From IMG/VR virus record IMGVR_UViG_3300029448_000064, positions 3,302 to 47,271 of that record: a stretch of DNA of 43,970 bases; one strand, written 5' to 3'. This DNA is from a virus. Shown here one piece after another: positions 1 through 7,964 of the stretch (position 1 is its first letter; each line of letters starts with the position of its first letter). The notes beneath the pieces are model-generated. The model was not told the DNA's origin. It saw nothing but the letters and a program-made list of their open reading frames with translations, and did no database searches. Made by a program: the position numbers and the translations under genes.

Positions 1-7
1 GGATAAA

Positions 8-304
8 GTGGAAGTAAGTAAAGATAGTAAATTTACATTGAGTTTAGAAACTGCTGTTAGTATAGCAGTAACTATAGCTTTAGTAGTTGGTATGTGGTAT
101 ACCTTACAAGCAGATATAGAGCTTGCTAAGAAACTACCAGAACCAGAAGTGTCACGTATGGAGTACGATCTTAAAGATCAGATGGTTCGTGATTCGATTA
201 TGAATACAGAAGAAAAAGTAGAGAAACTTGAAGAGAAAGTAGATTCTGTTAAAGAAGATACGAGAAGTATTAATGAAACTCTTCTTAACATGAACAATAA
301 ATAG
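8..304 (+). CDS. Holin/spanin-like single-pass membrane protein (possibly 5'-truncated)
   Basis: A short protein with one hydrophobic segment (about residues 13-32), followed by a charged region that reads as a coiled coil (repeated Glu-Lys-Val/Leu heptads, residues 65-90). This topology is common for phage holin-like or lysis accessory proteins, and a lysozyme lies on the same strand at 7.3 kb, but no family is firmly recognised. The GTG at position 8 has no visible ribosome site, and the frame is open to the left edge, so the true start may lie outside the window. The next gene follows after 12 bases. Confidence 0.6.
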   Translation: MEVSKDSKFTLSLETAVSIAVTIALVVGMWYTLQADIELAKKLPEPEVSRMEYDLKDQMVRDSIMNTEEKVEKLEEKVDSVKEDTRSINETLLNMNNK

Positions 305-316
305 AGGTGTTTAATT

Positions 317-703
317 ATGAAGAAATATTACAAGTTACTTTGTGGCTTATTTGGTGCAGTATTATTACTATCGCCATTGCATTCACAGTCAGTTAATTTA
401 GATACTTTCGAGGAAGTACAATTAGTTAAGTTACAAGAATGTGCAGTTGTACAAGTAAATGCATCTTGGAATTATGCTAATAGAGTAGGAGTAGAAAAAT
501 TAGCTGAGCTTTGTTTTGTTGGTGAAATAGATTTAAATAATAAAACTATTGGAGCTGTTATACAAAAAGAGTGGGACATAAAGATAGTACCTACTATAAT
601 TATATTTAAGAATGGGACCGAAGTAATGAGATACGAACCAGGTATTAGCATGAGATTTGATGAACGAGAAGTGTTTGATAAGATTAAAAAAGAAATTAAA
701 TAG
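317..703 (+). CDS. Secreted thioredoxin-fold protein lacking the CxxC active site
   Basis: Residues 1-24 form a signal peptide (Lys-Lys start, Leu-rich core, Ser-Pro-Leu-His-Ser end), so the protein is probably exported. The rest follows the thioredoxin pattern: a beta strand ending in Ala-Ser-Trp (residues 49-51), then the position where WCxxC is expected, and the cis-proline loop Val-Pro-Thr (91-93) followed by a strand and Lys-Asn-Gly. At the active site both cysteines are replaced by asparagine (Trp-Asn-Tyr-Ala-Asn, 51-55), so dithiol redox chemistry is unlikely. A binding or structural role is inferred. A good ribosome site (GAGG) precedes the ATG. Confidence 0.7.
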   Translation: MKKYYKLLCGLFGAVLLLSPLHSQSVNLDTFEEVQLVKLQECAVVQVNASWNYANRVGVEKLAELCFVGEIDLNNKTIGAVIQKEWDIKIVPTIIIFKNGTEVMRYEPGISMRFDEREVFDKIKKEIK

Positions 704-706
704 TAT

Positions 707-735
707 TTGGAAACAAAAAATAATTTATATATATT
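707..735 (+). promoter_or_regulatory. Candidate sigma70-type promoter
   Basis: TTGGAA at 707-712, a 17-base spacer and TATATT at 730-735, in the only sizeable gap (59 bases, extremely AT-rich) between neighbouring rightward genes. A purine-rich ribosome site (GAGGAGAGAG) follows before the ATG at 763. The match is only fair, and AT-rich sequence gives such matches by chance. Confidence 0.35.
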
Positions 736-762
736 ATATATAAAAATTAAGAGGAGAGAGTT

Positions 763-1665
763 ATGGCAGTATTTTTAAAGGGAGATAGGAAGACAGGCGG
801 TACTGATGTAAGAGCAGCTTTAAAAACTATAGGTTTAGGAACTGCGGGAGCATTAGGAGCAGCAGCATCTGCACCAATAGTTACAGCAGGTGGAAGAGCT
901 GTACTTGGAGGAGCTTACACATATGGTGGTAAAGCATTAACTGGTGCTTATGGAGTTGGTAAGGGAGTTGTTGGTTTAGCACAAGGAAATTTACCTAGCC
1001 TTGGAACTGATTTTAAAATAGGTAACCCAGGAAAAGGAATGGGTTCAGGTGGATTTAATATACAATCTTATGGTCAACCAGACATTAGATTGTCATCAGC
1101 AGGGAATAGTACTTATAGTACTTATAAAAACCCTATAGGGCCTGACAGACCAAGAGCTAGTGTTAGTTTGCGAGGAAGAGGAGTAGTAAAAGTATCACCA
1201 GGTTATCCTAGTACAGCAGGTAAAAAAGCTAATGCAAGAGCTATTGCTTCTATTATAAAGAGAACAGAAGCAGTTACAGCTAAAAATACAGCACAAACCA
1301 CAATAGGACAAAAATTAAAAGCTAGTTACAATAGAGAAGCATTTAATAAAGGAGTAAAAGCTGTTGAACAACTTGAAATAAAAGACGGTGTTAGAGCTGC
1401 TAGAAAATCAGGACAAAAATTTGTAGGTTCTAGTTCTTTTAAAAAAACATTTGAGGTAGCTGCAAAACAAGGTAGTAAGAAAGTACTTAAGAAAGCAATT
1501 ATAGGTGGAGCAGCAGGATTAGCAGGAGTAATAGGAGCACCAGCTATAGCAGCAGGATTAGCAACAGCAGGAACAGCATATACTTTATACGAAGTTGGTA
1601 CTGGAGCTGTTAATATAATAAAGAGAAAAAAAAGTAGTGGTGGAACGAAGAGGGTTAAGTATTAA
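763..1665 (+). CDS. Gly/Ala-rich, basic, membrane-active-looking protein of unknown function
   Basis: Three hundred residues with two Gly/Ala-rich hydrophobic stretches, one near the N terminus (about residues 22-75) and one near the C terminus (about 245-285), separated by a strongly basic, Ser/Gly-rich middle. The C-terminal tail is Lys/Arg-rich. I do not recognise a family. The composition resembles small internal virion proteins of podoviruses that insert into membranes, and the gene lies between lysis-like genes and tail genes, so a virion or ejection role is possible but unproven. A strong GAGGAGAG ribosome site lies just upstream. Confidence 0.6.
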   Translation: MAVFLKGDRKTGGTDVRAALKTIGLGTAGALGAAASAPIVTAGGRAVLGGAYTYGGKALTGAYGVGKGVVGLAQGNLPSLGTDFKIGNPGKGMGSGGFNIQSYGQPDIRLSSAGNSTYSTYKNPIGPDRPRASVSLRGRGVVKVSPGYPSTAGKKANARAIASIIKRTEAVTAKNTAQTTIGQKLKASYNREAFNKGVKAVEQLEIKDGVRAARKSGQKFVGSSSFKKTFEVAAKQGSKKVLKKAIIGGAAGLAGVIGAPAIAAGLATAGTAYTLYEVGTGAVNIIKRKKSSGGTKRVKY

Positions 1666-1687
1666 TAACCAAAAAGGAGAAACCCTA

Positions 1688-1885
1688 ATGAGTAAAAGTA
1701 AGAAAGTAGATCTAAAACAAGAAGCAACTGAATCAATGGAAACAATGGTTGAGCAACATAATTCTCTTGTTCAAGAAATACAAGAAGCTAATGGTAGATT
1801 AGCAGAAGTAAAACAAATGATCGTAGAGCATCAAGGATATATGAAAGGCCTTGAAGCTTGTGATGAAAACTGTGAGGAGAAATAA
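1688..1885 (+). CDS. Small coiled-coil protein, unknown function
   Basis: A 65-residue helical protein with heptad-like spacing of Val/Leu/Ile and many Glu/Gln, ending in a short Cys-containing tail (Ala-Cys-Asp-Glu-Asn-Cys-Glu). The frame is open further upstream to 1637, but ATG 1688 has a proper AAAGGAG site at 1674-1679 and avoids overlapping the previous gene, so I chose it. The stop overlaps the next start (TAATG). No function can be assigned. Confidence 0.65.
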   Translation: MSKSKKVDLKQEATESMETMVEQHNSLVQEIQEANGRLAEVKQMIVEHQGYMKGLEACDENCEEK

Positions 1886-2043
1886 TGGGACCAATAGTAG
1901 GAAAGTTACTAACTAGCTTAGGAACTGAGAAACTAATGAAAGCTATATTATTACATTTAGGAGATTGGCTTGTAGTAAAGTCATCAAATAAATTAGATGA
2001 TAAGCTTTGGAATGAAGTTAAAAAAGCGTTAGCTAAAAAATAA
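1885..2043 (+). CDS. Small hydrophobic/basic protein, unknown function
   Basis: A 52-residue protein whose start overlaps the previous stop by one base and follows a GAGGAG site. It has an amphipathic to hydrophobic N-terminal half (Gly-Pro-Ile-Val-Gly-Lys-Leu-Leu) and a Lys-rich tail ending Lys-Ala-Leu-Ala-Lys-Lys. It could be a small membrane-associated lysis or virion protein, but nothing diagnostic is present. Tight coupling to both neighbours supports it being a real gene. Confidence 0.55.
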   Translation: MGPIVGKLLTSLGTEKLMKAILLHLGDWLVVKSSNKLDDKLWNEVKKALAKK

Positions 2044-2055
2044 CAGGAGGTTTCA

Positions 2056-2823
2056 TTGAAACTAGAAAAACGTGGTATCGTAATACCTGATCAGCATTAT
2101 CCATTAGAAGATAGAGCTGCAGTAGAGTGTGTAAAGAAAGCAATCTTAAAAATAAAACCTAATGTATTTGTAAACTTAGGTGATGTTGGAGAGTGGGAAT
2201 CTGTATCAGCTTGGAGGTATAAAGATAAAAAGTTACCACCTTTAGAGTTTCAACTTCCTATTGTTAACGAAGATATAAGATTAGTAAATCAAGGACTAGA
2301 TGAGTGGGATGAAATATTGGAAGAAATTGGATGTAAAGAAAAGTATTTACTCCAAGGCAATCACGATATCTGGTTGGACAATTTTGCTAATAAGTATCCT
2401 TATCTTAGTGATTACAACTTTTATCAAGCATGTAAGATTAAAGAAAGAGGATATACGTACACAGAATACAACCTACCTATCCAAGTAGGTAAGTTAGTAT
2501 TCTTTCATGGTGCGTTTGCAACAACATACCATGCGAAAAAACATTTAGAAACATATGGTGAAAATGTAATGTATGGACACGTACATGACATACAACGACA
2601 TACCATGACAAAGCTTAATAGTAATATTGGTGCTTGGTCTATGGGATGTTTAAAAGATATGTCTCATGAAAGTAATAAGTGGCTAAAAGGTAGACTACAT
2701 AATTGGGGTCACGCATTTGCTATTGTTGATTGGTTTGACAATGGTGAGTTTAAGGTAGAAACAGTGGAAATAAGAGACGGAAAGACAAGCGTCTGGGGAG
2801 AGATTATAGATGGAAACAAGTAG
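2056..2823 (+). CDS. Calcineurin-like metallophosphoesterase
   Basis: The 255-residue protein carries the full metallophosphoesterase motif series: Asp12-x-His14, Gly42-Asp43, Gly-Asn102-His103-Asp104, His151-Gly and Gly174-His175-Val-His177. These residues bind two metals in the family, so it should be an active hydrolase. The substrate is unknown; phage relatives may act on phosphorylated RNA/DNA ends, nucleotides or proteins. Translation starts at TTG, supported by a perfect AGGAGG six bases upstream. Its location within the virion/lysis block rather than the early genes is notable. Confidence 0.85.
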   Translation: MKLEKRGIVIPDQHYPLEDRAAVECVKKAILKIKPNVFVNLGDVGEWESVSAWRYKDKKLPPLEFQLPIVNEDIRLVNQGLDEWDEILEEIGCKEKYLLQGNHDIWLDNFANKYPYLSDYNFYQACKIKERGYTYTEYNLPIQVGKLVFFHGAFATTYHAKKHLETYGENVMYGHVHDIQRHTMTKLNSNIGAWSMGCLKDMSHESNKWLKGRLHNWGHAFAIVDWFDNGEFKVETVEIRDGKTSVWGEIIDGNK

Positions 2824-2941
2824 TAGTTTAAAAGGTAGAGCATTTAATGGTGTATCTATGATGGGTGATAGAAGATTATTTAGTTTAGGTAAAAAGAAAA
2901 AACCTAAAAAACCTAAGAAACCTAAGAAACCTAGATATTAA
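2810..2941 (+). CDS. Small basic protein with Lys-Lys-Pro repeats
   Basis: A 43-residue gene overlapping the end of the phosphoesterase gene by 14 bases and ending one base before the next ATG. The C terminus is a tandem Lys-Lys-Pro repeat (four units) ending in Arg-Tyr. A GGGAGAG site precedes the ATG. The basic tail suggests DNA, RNA or membrane binding; the function is unknown. Small lysine-rich proteins of this sort are frequent in podovirus structural blocks. Confidence 0.5.
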   Translation: METSSSLKGRAFNGVSMMGDRRLFSLGKKKKPKKPKKPKKPRY

Positions 2942-5362
2942 ATGGCTAAAAAAATTATCAACATAGGTAATTTTAGTTCAGGTATTAACAACAATACTAA
3001 TGCACGTGACTTAGAACCTAACGAGTTTCCAGTTCTAGATGGATTGGATAATGAAATACCAGGTAGATTACGTGTATCGGGTAGTGTAGTAACTGGTCCT
3101 TCTTACAGTGAAGCTAATAGCAGTGCAGCTAAATTTATATATGGTAATGGATTAAACTACATTACCCTAGACAGAGACCCTGGTGATGCAGATCCTTCTA
3201 CAAATTTAAATGCAACTGAGCTTTATTTAATTAATGACTATGATAATGCTAACATAGATTTATATGACGCTACAGATAGTGCTGAAATGTTAGATGTTAT
3301 TAGTTACGGTACTGATGAAAGTCCAATAGATTCATATGTTATAGATGGTCAAATAAGAATATCTTCAACAGACCATACAAAAAATAACAATACACCTAAA
3401 TGGTATGGATATGTAGATGGTACTTATAATTTAGGAGTAACTAATGTTAGTAATGGAGATGGTGTTAGTGACACTATAGATCAGATTGGTAAAGTTTATA
3501 ACAGCTTTTTTTCTGCTGACGCATATCCTGCACCTATAAACACTACTAATGGCGTAGCATACGATCCAGAGTTTTATGATAATCCATCTACTATAACAAT
3601 AGCACAGTCTGAAATTGTTTTAAATCCAGGTTTAACAAATGCTAATTATTCTGCAGCAACAACTGGTTCAGTAATAGTAGGAACTTATAATACTCATGAA
3701 TTGTTAGATGCTTATTTAGATGATGCAGCTAATTTTTCTGAAGGTTATGGAGGCTTTGCAAATTTTTGTTGGTTTGACGATGACACTACAGCATCTAATC
3801 AAACAACTGGTACTAAAAATTACACTACTGTTTACTCTAGTCAAAGTGGAATTAAGTATAGTTTATTTGCTTCTAATGTTTACGATACACAAGAATCGTA
3901 TCCAGTTTATATAGGAGATATATTACAACCTACTAGTGTAGGTTTTACGCTTGGTAGTTGGACAAGAGCTTTATATTTAACTATAGTAGGTAGGATGCCT
4001 AAAAAACCTAGACAAACTGGGTTAAAAGTTTATTGGTCTAAGAGTGAAGGTACGTCAAGTAGGCGAGAAAACTTTGGACAAAAATATTTATTCTATGAAT
4101 TAGATTTTACTAAAGGAATTAGATTTGCAGGTGCAGATATATTTCATGAGTTTTTAAAAATAGATGGAGACGCTGCAGCAAATAGATCAGATAACGATTA
4201 TTATATTTACCCTACAGGTAACAGTTCTGCTTCTTATGTAATTGGAGAGCGTATTTCTCAACTATCTCAAAAAGAGCCATATCTTAATTATAAACCTACA
4301 GTGGTAGGTAGACAAGGCTCAGGCTTTAAAACGTCTGCTATAGCCAATAGAAGGGCTTATATAGGCAATGTAGCGGTGTATGAGAAGAATAAAAAGGTTG
4401 TTAAGTCAGATACTGTATATAAATCAAGAGTAAATCAATTCGATACATTTCAATCAGATGGATTTATAGATGTAGAAATAAATGATGGTGATGAGATTGT
4501 TTCATTACAAACTATAGGTACAAAGTTATTACAGTACAAAAAAAATACATTATATATTGTTAACGTATCTAGAGATATAGAATTTTTAGAAGCAACATAT
4601 GAATACAAAGGTGTAGAAAAAGAATGTCACGTTGTTAAGGGTGAAGGGTTTGTAGCTTGGTATAATAAAGTAGGAATGTTTATGTATGCTGGTGGTAAAA
4701 TGATAGACTTAACATTAAACGAAGATGGTCAACCAAGATTATCTAATTGGAGATCTTCATATTATCATGACAATTCATCTTTAGGATACGATCCAGATAA
4801 AAAAACTTTACATATATTTAATAGCAATAATTCTAGTGTGTTACAATACGACATTAAATCACAATCATTTACTTATAACAGTAATGTAACAGGATTTGGT
4901 AATGAAAAAATATCTAACATTATAACTAATCAAGACGGTGAAATGGTATTCTTGCATCAAAATAATAGTAGTCCTTATCCACAAACATTAAAAAAATACA
5001 GTGATGTGTCAGTTGATTTAGTTAAATCTAGTGGAAATGTTATAATGCAAACAAAAGATTTTGACATGGATAGTCCTGATGTATATAAAAACATATGTAG
5101 TGTATATATAAATTATGTACAACCTTCTACTAGTAAAGTTAAAGTTTATGGTATTCCAGATGTAGATGGAACTGCAGAAGATTTAGGAGCTTTACCACAT
5201 ACAGGAACTAATGGATTTACTACTCATAAGATTAGTGTTACTGCAAGTACTATGAAAAATATTAAATCATTTGCTTTACAATTTCAAGCACTTGGAACTA
5301 TAAATTCTGGATTTCAAATAAATGATATACAAATTGTATACAGACACAAGGTTAGAAGATGA
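2942..5362 (+). CDS. Tail nozzle / stabilization-like beta-propeller protein
   Basis: An 806-residue beta-rich protein. The opening (Ile-Asn-Ile-Gly-Asn-Phe-Ser-Ser-Gly-Ile) followed by Asp-Leu-Glu-Pro-Asn-Glu and a Gly-Arg-Leu-Arg motif, plus a central region with repeated strand-turn units (about 440-620: Val-Asn-Gln-Phe-Asp-Thr, Ser-Leu-Gln-Thr-Ile-Gly, Lys-Lys-Thr-Leu-His-Ile-Phe), matches the style of podovirus nozzle proteins such as P22 gp10 or T7 gp12. These cap the portal and adaptor and form the lower tail. The assignment rests on pattern and position, not on a decisive motif. The stop overlaps the next start (ATGA). Confidence 0.6.
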   Translation: MAKKIINIGNFSSGINNNTNARDLEPNEFPVLDGLDNEIPGRLRVSGSVVTGPSYSEANSSAAKFIYGNGLNYITLDRDPGDADPSTNLNATELYLINDYDNANIDLYDATDSAEMLDVISYGTDESPIDSYVIDGQIRISSTDHTKNNNTPKWYGYVDGTYNLGVTNVSNGDGVSDTIDQIGKVYNSFFSADAYPAPINTTNGVAYDPEFYDNPSTITIAQSEIVLNPGLTNANYSAATTGSVIVGTYNTHELLDAYLDDAANFSEGYGGFANFCWFDDDTTASNQTTGTKNYTTVYSSQSGIKYSLFASNVYDTQESYPVYIGDILQPTSVGFTLGSWTRALYLTIVGRMPKKPRQTGLKVYWSKSEGTSSRRENFGQKYLFYELDFTKGIRFAGADIFHEFLKIDGDAAANRSDNDYYIYPTGNSSASYVIGERISQLSQKEPYLNYKPTVVGRQGSGFKTSAIANRRAYIGNVAVYEKNKKVVKSDTVYKSRVNQFDTFQSDGFIDVEINDGDEIVSLQTIGTKLLQYKKNTLYIVNVSRDIEFLEATYEYKGVEKECHVVKGEGFVAWYNKVGMFMYAGGKMIDLTLNEDGQPRLSNWRSSYYHDNSSLGYDPDKKTLHIFNSNNSSVLQYDIKSQSFTYNSNVTGFGNEKISNIITNQDGEMVFLHQNNSSPYPQTLKKYSDVSVDLVKSSGNVIMQTKDFDMDSPDVYKNICSVYINYVQPSTSKVKVYGIPDVDGTAEDLGALPHTGTNGFTTHKISVTASTMKNIKSFALQFQALGTINSGFQINDIQIVYRHKVRR

Positions 5363-6921
5363 AGAATAATAAACCATATTTACTTAGAGATGAGTTTAAC
5401 ATTGATAGCAATGAGTCTAAACAGCAATATCAAACACCTACAAAAGAAGGCAATGAAGTACCAAACGATAGTCAAGGATCAGAAGGTGATATGAAAATAT
5501 TAGATTATGGTGATTCAAAAAAACTATTAATTAAAAATAAATTAAAATGGTTAAATATAGATTTAAAAGATTCTTTATTTAATGATAGTGGAATTATAAG
5601 TTCTAGTACATCTGGAGCTACTGAAGTAGAAGCTGGATTAGGTCCTGAAATAACCTTTAGTTTAAGTTTAACTGGTAATAAAAATGTAGTATTAAATTGG
5701 AATGTAGTTAATGCTGATAATTGGAATATTAAAAGAGTTAATGCGTCCTCATTTAGTGGAACTACTACTGACATTATAGACAGTGATTCTCATTCAGATA
5801 ATGGTACATATACAGATGTAACTACTAGTGCTTCACAAACTTATACATACAGATTACAAGCAACAAATACATCTTTACCTGAATTTGACGACAAAACAAT
5901 AGCTACTAACAGTTTATATAGTACTTATGCAATTCAATATTTAAACCCTCAATCTGGATCAAATACAGGATGGGATAGTGACGAACTTATACCAGCTGCT
6001 GAGTTAGAAGATCCACCTAATTCTAATAGTAGTGTAGCTCAACTTACTAAATATTTAAATAGTTCATCTTTTCAAAATGGAGATATTCTTTACGACAATG
6101 CAAATGGAACTCAAGTATTTGATGGAACCTTTGGTCAAGGTGGGTCAGCAATGTTCTTTGCATTTGATGGTTCTAGTTTAGATAAAGTATTTAGAGTAGC
6201 AAATAATGGAGTTCTTTCAGATGTAATGAATAGAAAACCTGAAACTCCATCAATAGATGCTACTACTATATCAAGTACTGTAATAGCATTAACCATTACA
6301 GGTGATACAAAAGTTACAGATAAGTATCAGATACATAAAAAAGAAGGTACTGGTTCTTATAGTCAACATGGTTCAGATATAGATCCAAGTGCAAAAGGAA
6401 ATTTAACTAACACAAATGTTACTACATCTTTAAACATAACATCATTAAATGCTAACACTCAATACACTTTTAAAGTTAGAGGAATTAATGATGATTTTAA
6501 TGGAGATTTTTCAGGAGAAGAAACTGAAAGTACTGCAACAATAGGAACCTCATGGTCTAACATACCTAATGATTTTACTTTAATTACAGATACTTTTATT
6601 TTTAATGACATTGCTATATCTCCTGCTAAGACAATTACTTTAACAGGTGGTAATAATAATACTGTTATTACGTGTCCTCAACCATCAAACGGTACTCTTG
6701 AAGTAGCAGTTGCTACAAACTTAGATCCAGGTATAAATGGTAATGGAGGAAATTCAACTGGATATAGCACATCAAAAACTATAGGTGTATCGGGTACATA
6801 TTATTTAAGATTTAGATACAAACAGATTAAACAATTTTCAAACAACACAACAGAAGATATAAGTTTTTTAAACAATAGCATAGAAGATACTACGTTAAGT
6901 ATAACATGTACAGCTCAATAG
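5359..6921 (+). CDS. Virion surface protein with fibronectin type III-like domains
   Basis: Five hundred and twenty residues, strongly beta-predicted. Two regions resemble fibronectin type III or Ig-like folds: about 95-180 (ending Tyr-Thr-Tyr-Arg-Leu-Gln-Ala-Thr-Asn) and about 297-395, which opens Pro-Glu-Thr-Pro-Ser-Ile and closes with Asn-Ala-Asn-Thr-Gln-Tyr-Thr-Phe-Lys-Val-Arg-Gly. Such domains decorate phage tails and capsids and bind carbohydrate or cell surfaces. The Ser/Thr/Asn-rich sequence fits an extracellular virion protein. The start is coupled to the previous stop by ATGA. Confidence 0.65.
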   Translation: MKNNKPYLLRDEFNIDSNESKQQYQTPTKEGNEVPNDSQGSEGDMKILDYGDSKKLLIKNKLKWLNIDLKDSLFNDSGIISSSTSGATEVEAGLGPEITFSLSLTGNKNVVLNWNVVNADNWNIKRVNASSFSGTTTDIIDSDSHSDNGTYTDVTTSASQTYTYRLQATNTSLPEFDDKTIATNSLYSTYAIQYLNPQSGSNTGWDSDELIPAAELEDPPNSNSSVAQLTKYLNSSSFQNGDILYDNANGTQVFDGTFGQGGSAMFFAFDGSSLDKVFRVANNGVLSDVMNRKPETPSIDATTISSTVIALTITGDTKVTDKYQIHKKEGTGSYSQHGSDIDPSAKGNLTNTNVTTSLNITSLNANTQYTFKVRGINDDFNGDFSGEETESTATIGTSWSNIPNDFTLITDTFIFNDIAISPAKTITLTGGNNNTVITCPQPSNGTLEVAVATNLDPGINGNGGNSTGYSTSKTIGVSGTYYLRFRYKQIKQFSNNTTEDISFLNNSIEDTTLSITCTAQ

Positions 6922-6929
6922 GAGGAGTT

Positions 6930-7304
6930 ATGGCAACAGAAGCAGATAATATTATGATGGAATTTAGAGCTGGTAATTTAGCAGCACAGGTTAATGAAGA
7001 GAACAGAGAAGCTATGAAAACTGGAGTTCCAGCTTTATTTGACGATATAACTGGTGGTATATTAGGGGCAACAACTGCACTTAATTTTGGTGGAATTATG
7101 CAAGAAGCTACAGATACTAGAACATTCAAAGAAAGAGTAGAAGGTCAAAAAGTTGACATGCAAAAATACATAAATGTAGATCAAGTAGTAGATGAAATTA
7201 GTAATACTTTTTTACAAGGTTGGAAAAGACCAGATGCAATTACAGGTTTAACAGAAGATCAAAAAAACATATTGGGAATAATAGAAGATGGAAACAGCTA
7301 CTAG
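6930..7304 (+). CDS. Small protein of the virion block, unknown function
   Basis: A 124-residue protein. I chose ATG 6930 rather than the upstream ATG at 6906 because of the strong GGAGGAG at 6921-6927 and because it avoids overlapping the previous gene. It has an acidic N-terminal helix, a Gly-rich hydrophobic middle (Gly-Gly-Ile-Leu-Gly-Ala) and no recognisable motif. It overlaps the lysozyme gene by 17 bases. A virion or assembly role is inferred from position only. Confidence 0.6.
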   Translation: MATEADNIMMEFRAGNLAAQVNEENREAMKTGVPALFDDITGGILGATTALNFGGIMQEATDTRTFKERVEGQKVDMQKYINVDQVVDEISNTFLQGWKRPDAITGLTEDQKNILGIIEDGNSY

Positions 7305-7782
7305 TTTTAAAGAAAAATTATACGAACATATAAAACTTCGTGAAGGTTATAAAGACGTAGTTTATTTGGATACATTAGGAAAACCTACTGGTGGAGTAGG
7401 TCATTTACTAACAAGTGAAGAAAGAAAAATTTATCCAGTAGCATGCATGTTAAAAGAAAGTATAATTGTAGAATGGTATGAAAAAGATATAGAGAAAGCT
7501 TTGAATGCTTGCAATGAACAATGTAAAATTTTAGGTATACATGAAATAGATTTTAAAATATCTTTAACATCTGTTAATTTTCAACTTGGTACTAAGTGGT
7601 ATAGAAAGTTTCCTTCAGCTTGGAAAGCTTTGTGTCATAAAGATTATGATAAAGCTATAGATGAAATTTTATATGCTAACAAAGAAGAAGAAAGATATTC
7701 TAGGTGGTATAAACAAACACCAGTAAGGGTTAAAGATTTTATAGAGTCAATAAAACAAATTAAGGAGATGGAAAATGGCTGA
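7288..7782 (+). CDS. T4-type lysozyme (GH24 muramidase)
   Basis: The catalytic triad of T4 lysozyme is present with its exact spacing: Glu19 in Leu-Arg-Glu-Gly, Asp28 nine residues later and Thr34 six further on, followed by Gly-Gly-Val-Gly-His. The C-terminal Arg-Trp-Tyr-Lys-Gln-Thr-Pro-Val-Arg is the other family hallmark. At 164 residues it is the usual size. It cleaves the peptidoglycan glycan backbone. Lying among tail and internal virion genes, it may serve as endolysin, as a virion-borne lysozyme for entry, or both. No signal peptide is visible, so a holin would be needed for lysis. Confidence 0.9.
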   Translation: METATSFKEKLYEHIKLREGYKDVVYLDTLGKPTGGVGHLLTSEERKIYPVACMLKESIIVEWYEKDIEKALNACNEQCKILGIHEIDFKISLTSVNFQLGTKWYRKFPSAWKALCHKDYDKAIDEILYANKEEERYSRWYKQTPVRVKDFIESIKQIKEMENG

Positions 7783-7963
7783 AAAGAATGTAGAATCGGT
7801 AGAGCAATTAGACAATTCTATCGAAGTAAAAGACAATAAACGTAGAGATTTAGTTTCAGAAGGAAGAAGAGAAGCTAACATAAGAGCAGGATATAGTTTA
7901 ACTATATTTGATATAGCAGAAGATTTAGGTTTAGATTTTAATGCTTTTGAAGGAGAGAAATAA
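7775..7963 (+). CDS. Small acidic/basic mixed protein, unknown function
   Basis: A 62-residue protein overlapping the lysozyme gene by eight bases, preceded by AAGGAGATGG. The N-terminal half is highly charged (Glu/Asp/Lys/Arg). The C-terminal half (Tyr-Ser-Leu-Thr-Ile-Phe-Asp-Ile-Ala-Glu-Asp-Leu-Gly-Leu-Asp) looks like a helix of a DNA-binding or scaffold domain. No family is recognised. Confidence 0.55.
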   Translation: MAEKNVESVEQLDNSIEVKDNKRRDLVSEGRREANIRAGYSLTIFDIAEDLGLDFNAFEGEK

Positions 7964-7964
7964 A

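Noticed and set aside
1-304. Fibre gene at the right edge reading through in frame into the first gene if the ends are joined
   Set aside because: A naive end-to-end join happens to keep the frame (a one in three chance), but fusing a fibre to a membrane protein is implausible and the true junction is unknown.
1107-1127. Dyad resembling the ATACT/AGTAT operators inside the Gly/Ala-rich gene
   Set aside because: It arises from a repeated Ser-Thr-Tyr coding sequence and lies mid-gene; similar but not the same motif.
2300-2488. Alternative forward frame inside the phosphoesterase gene
   Set aside because: Fully contained in a gene with a complete enzyme motif series; composition is that of a shadow frame.
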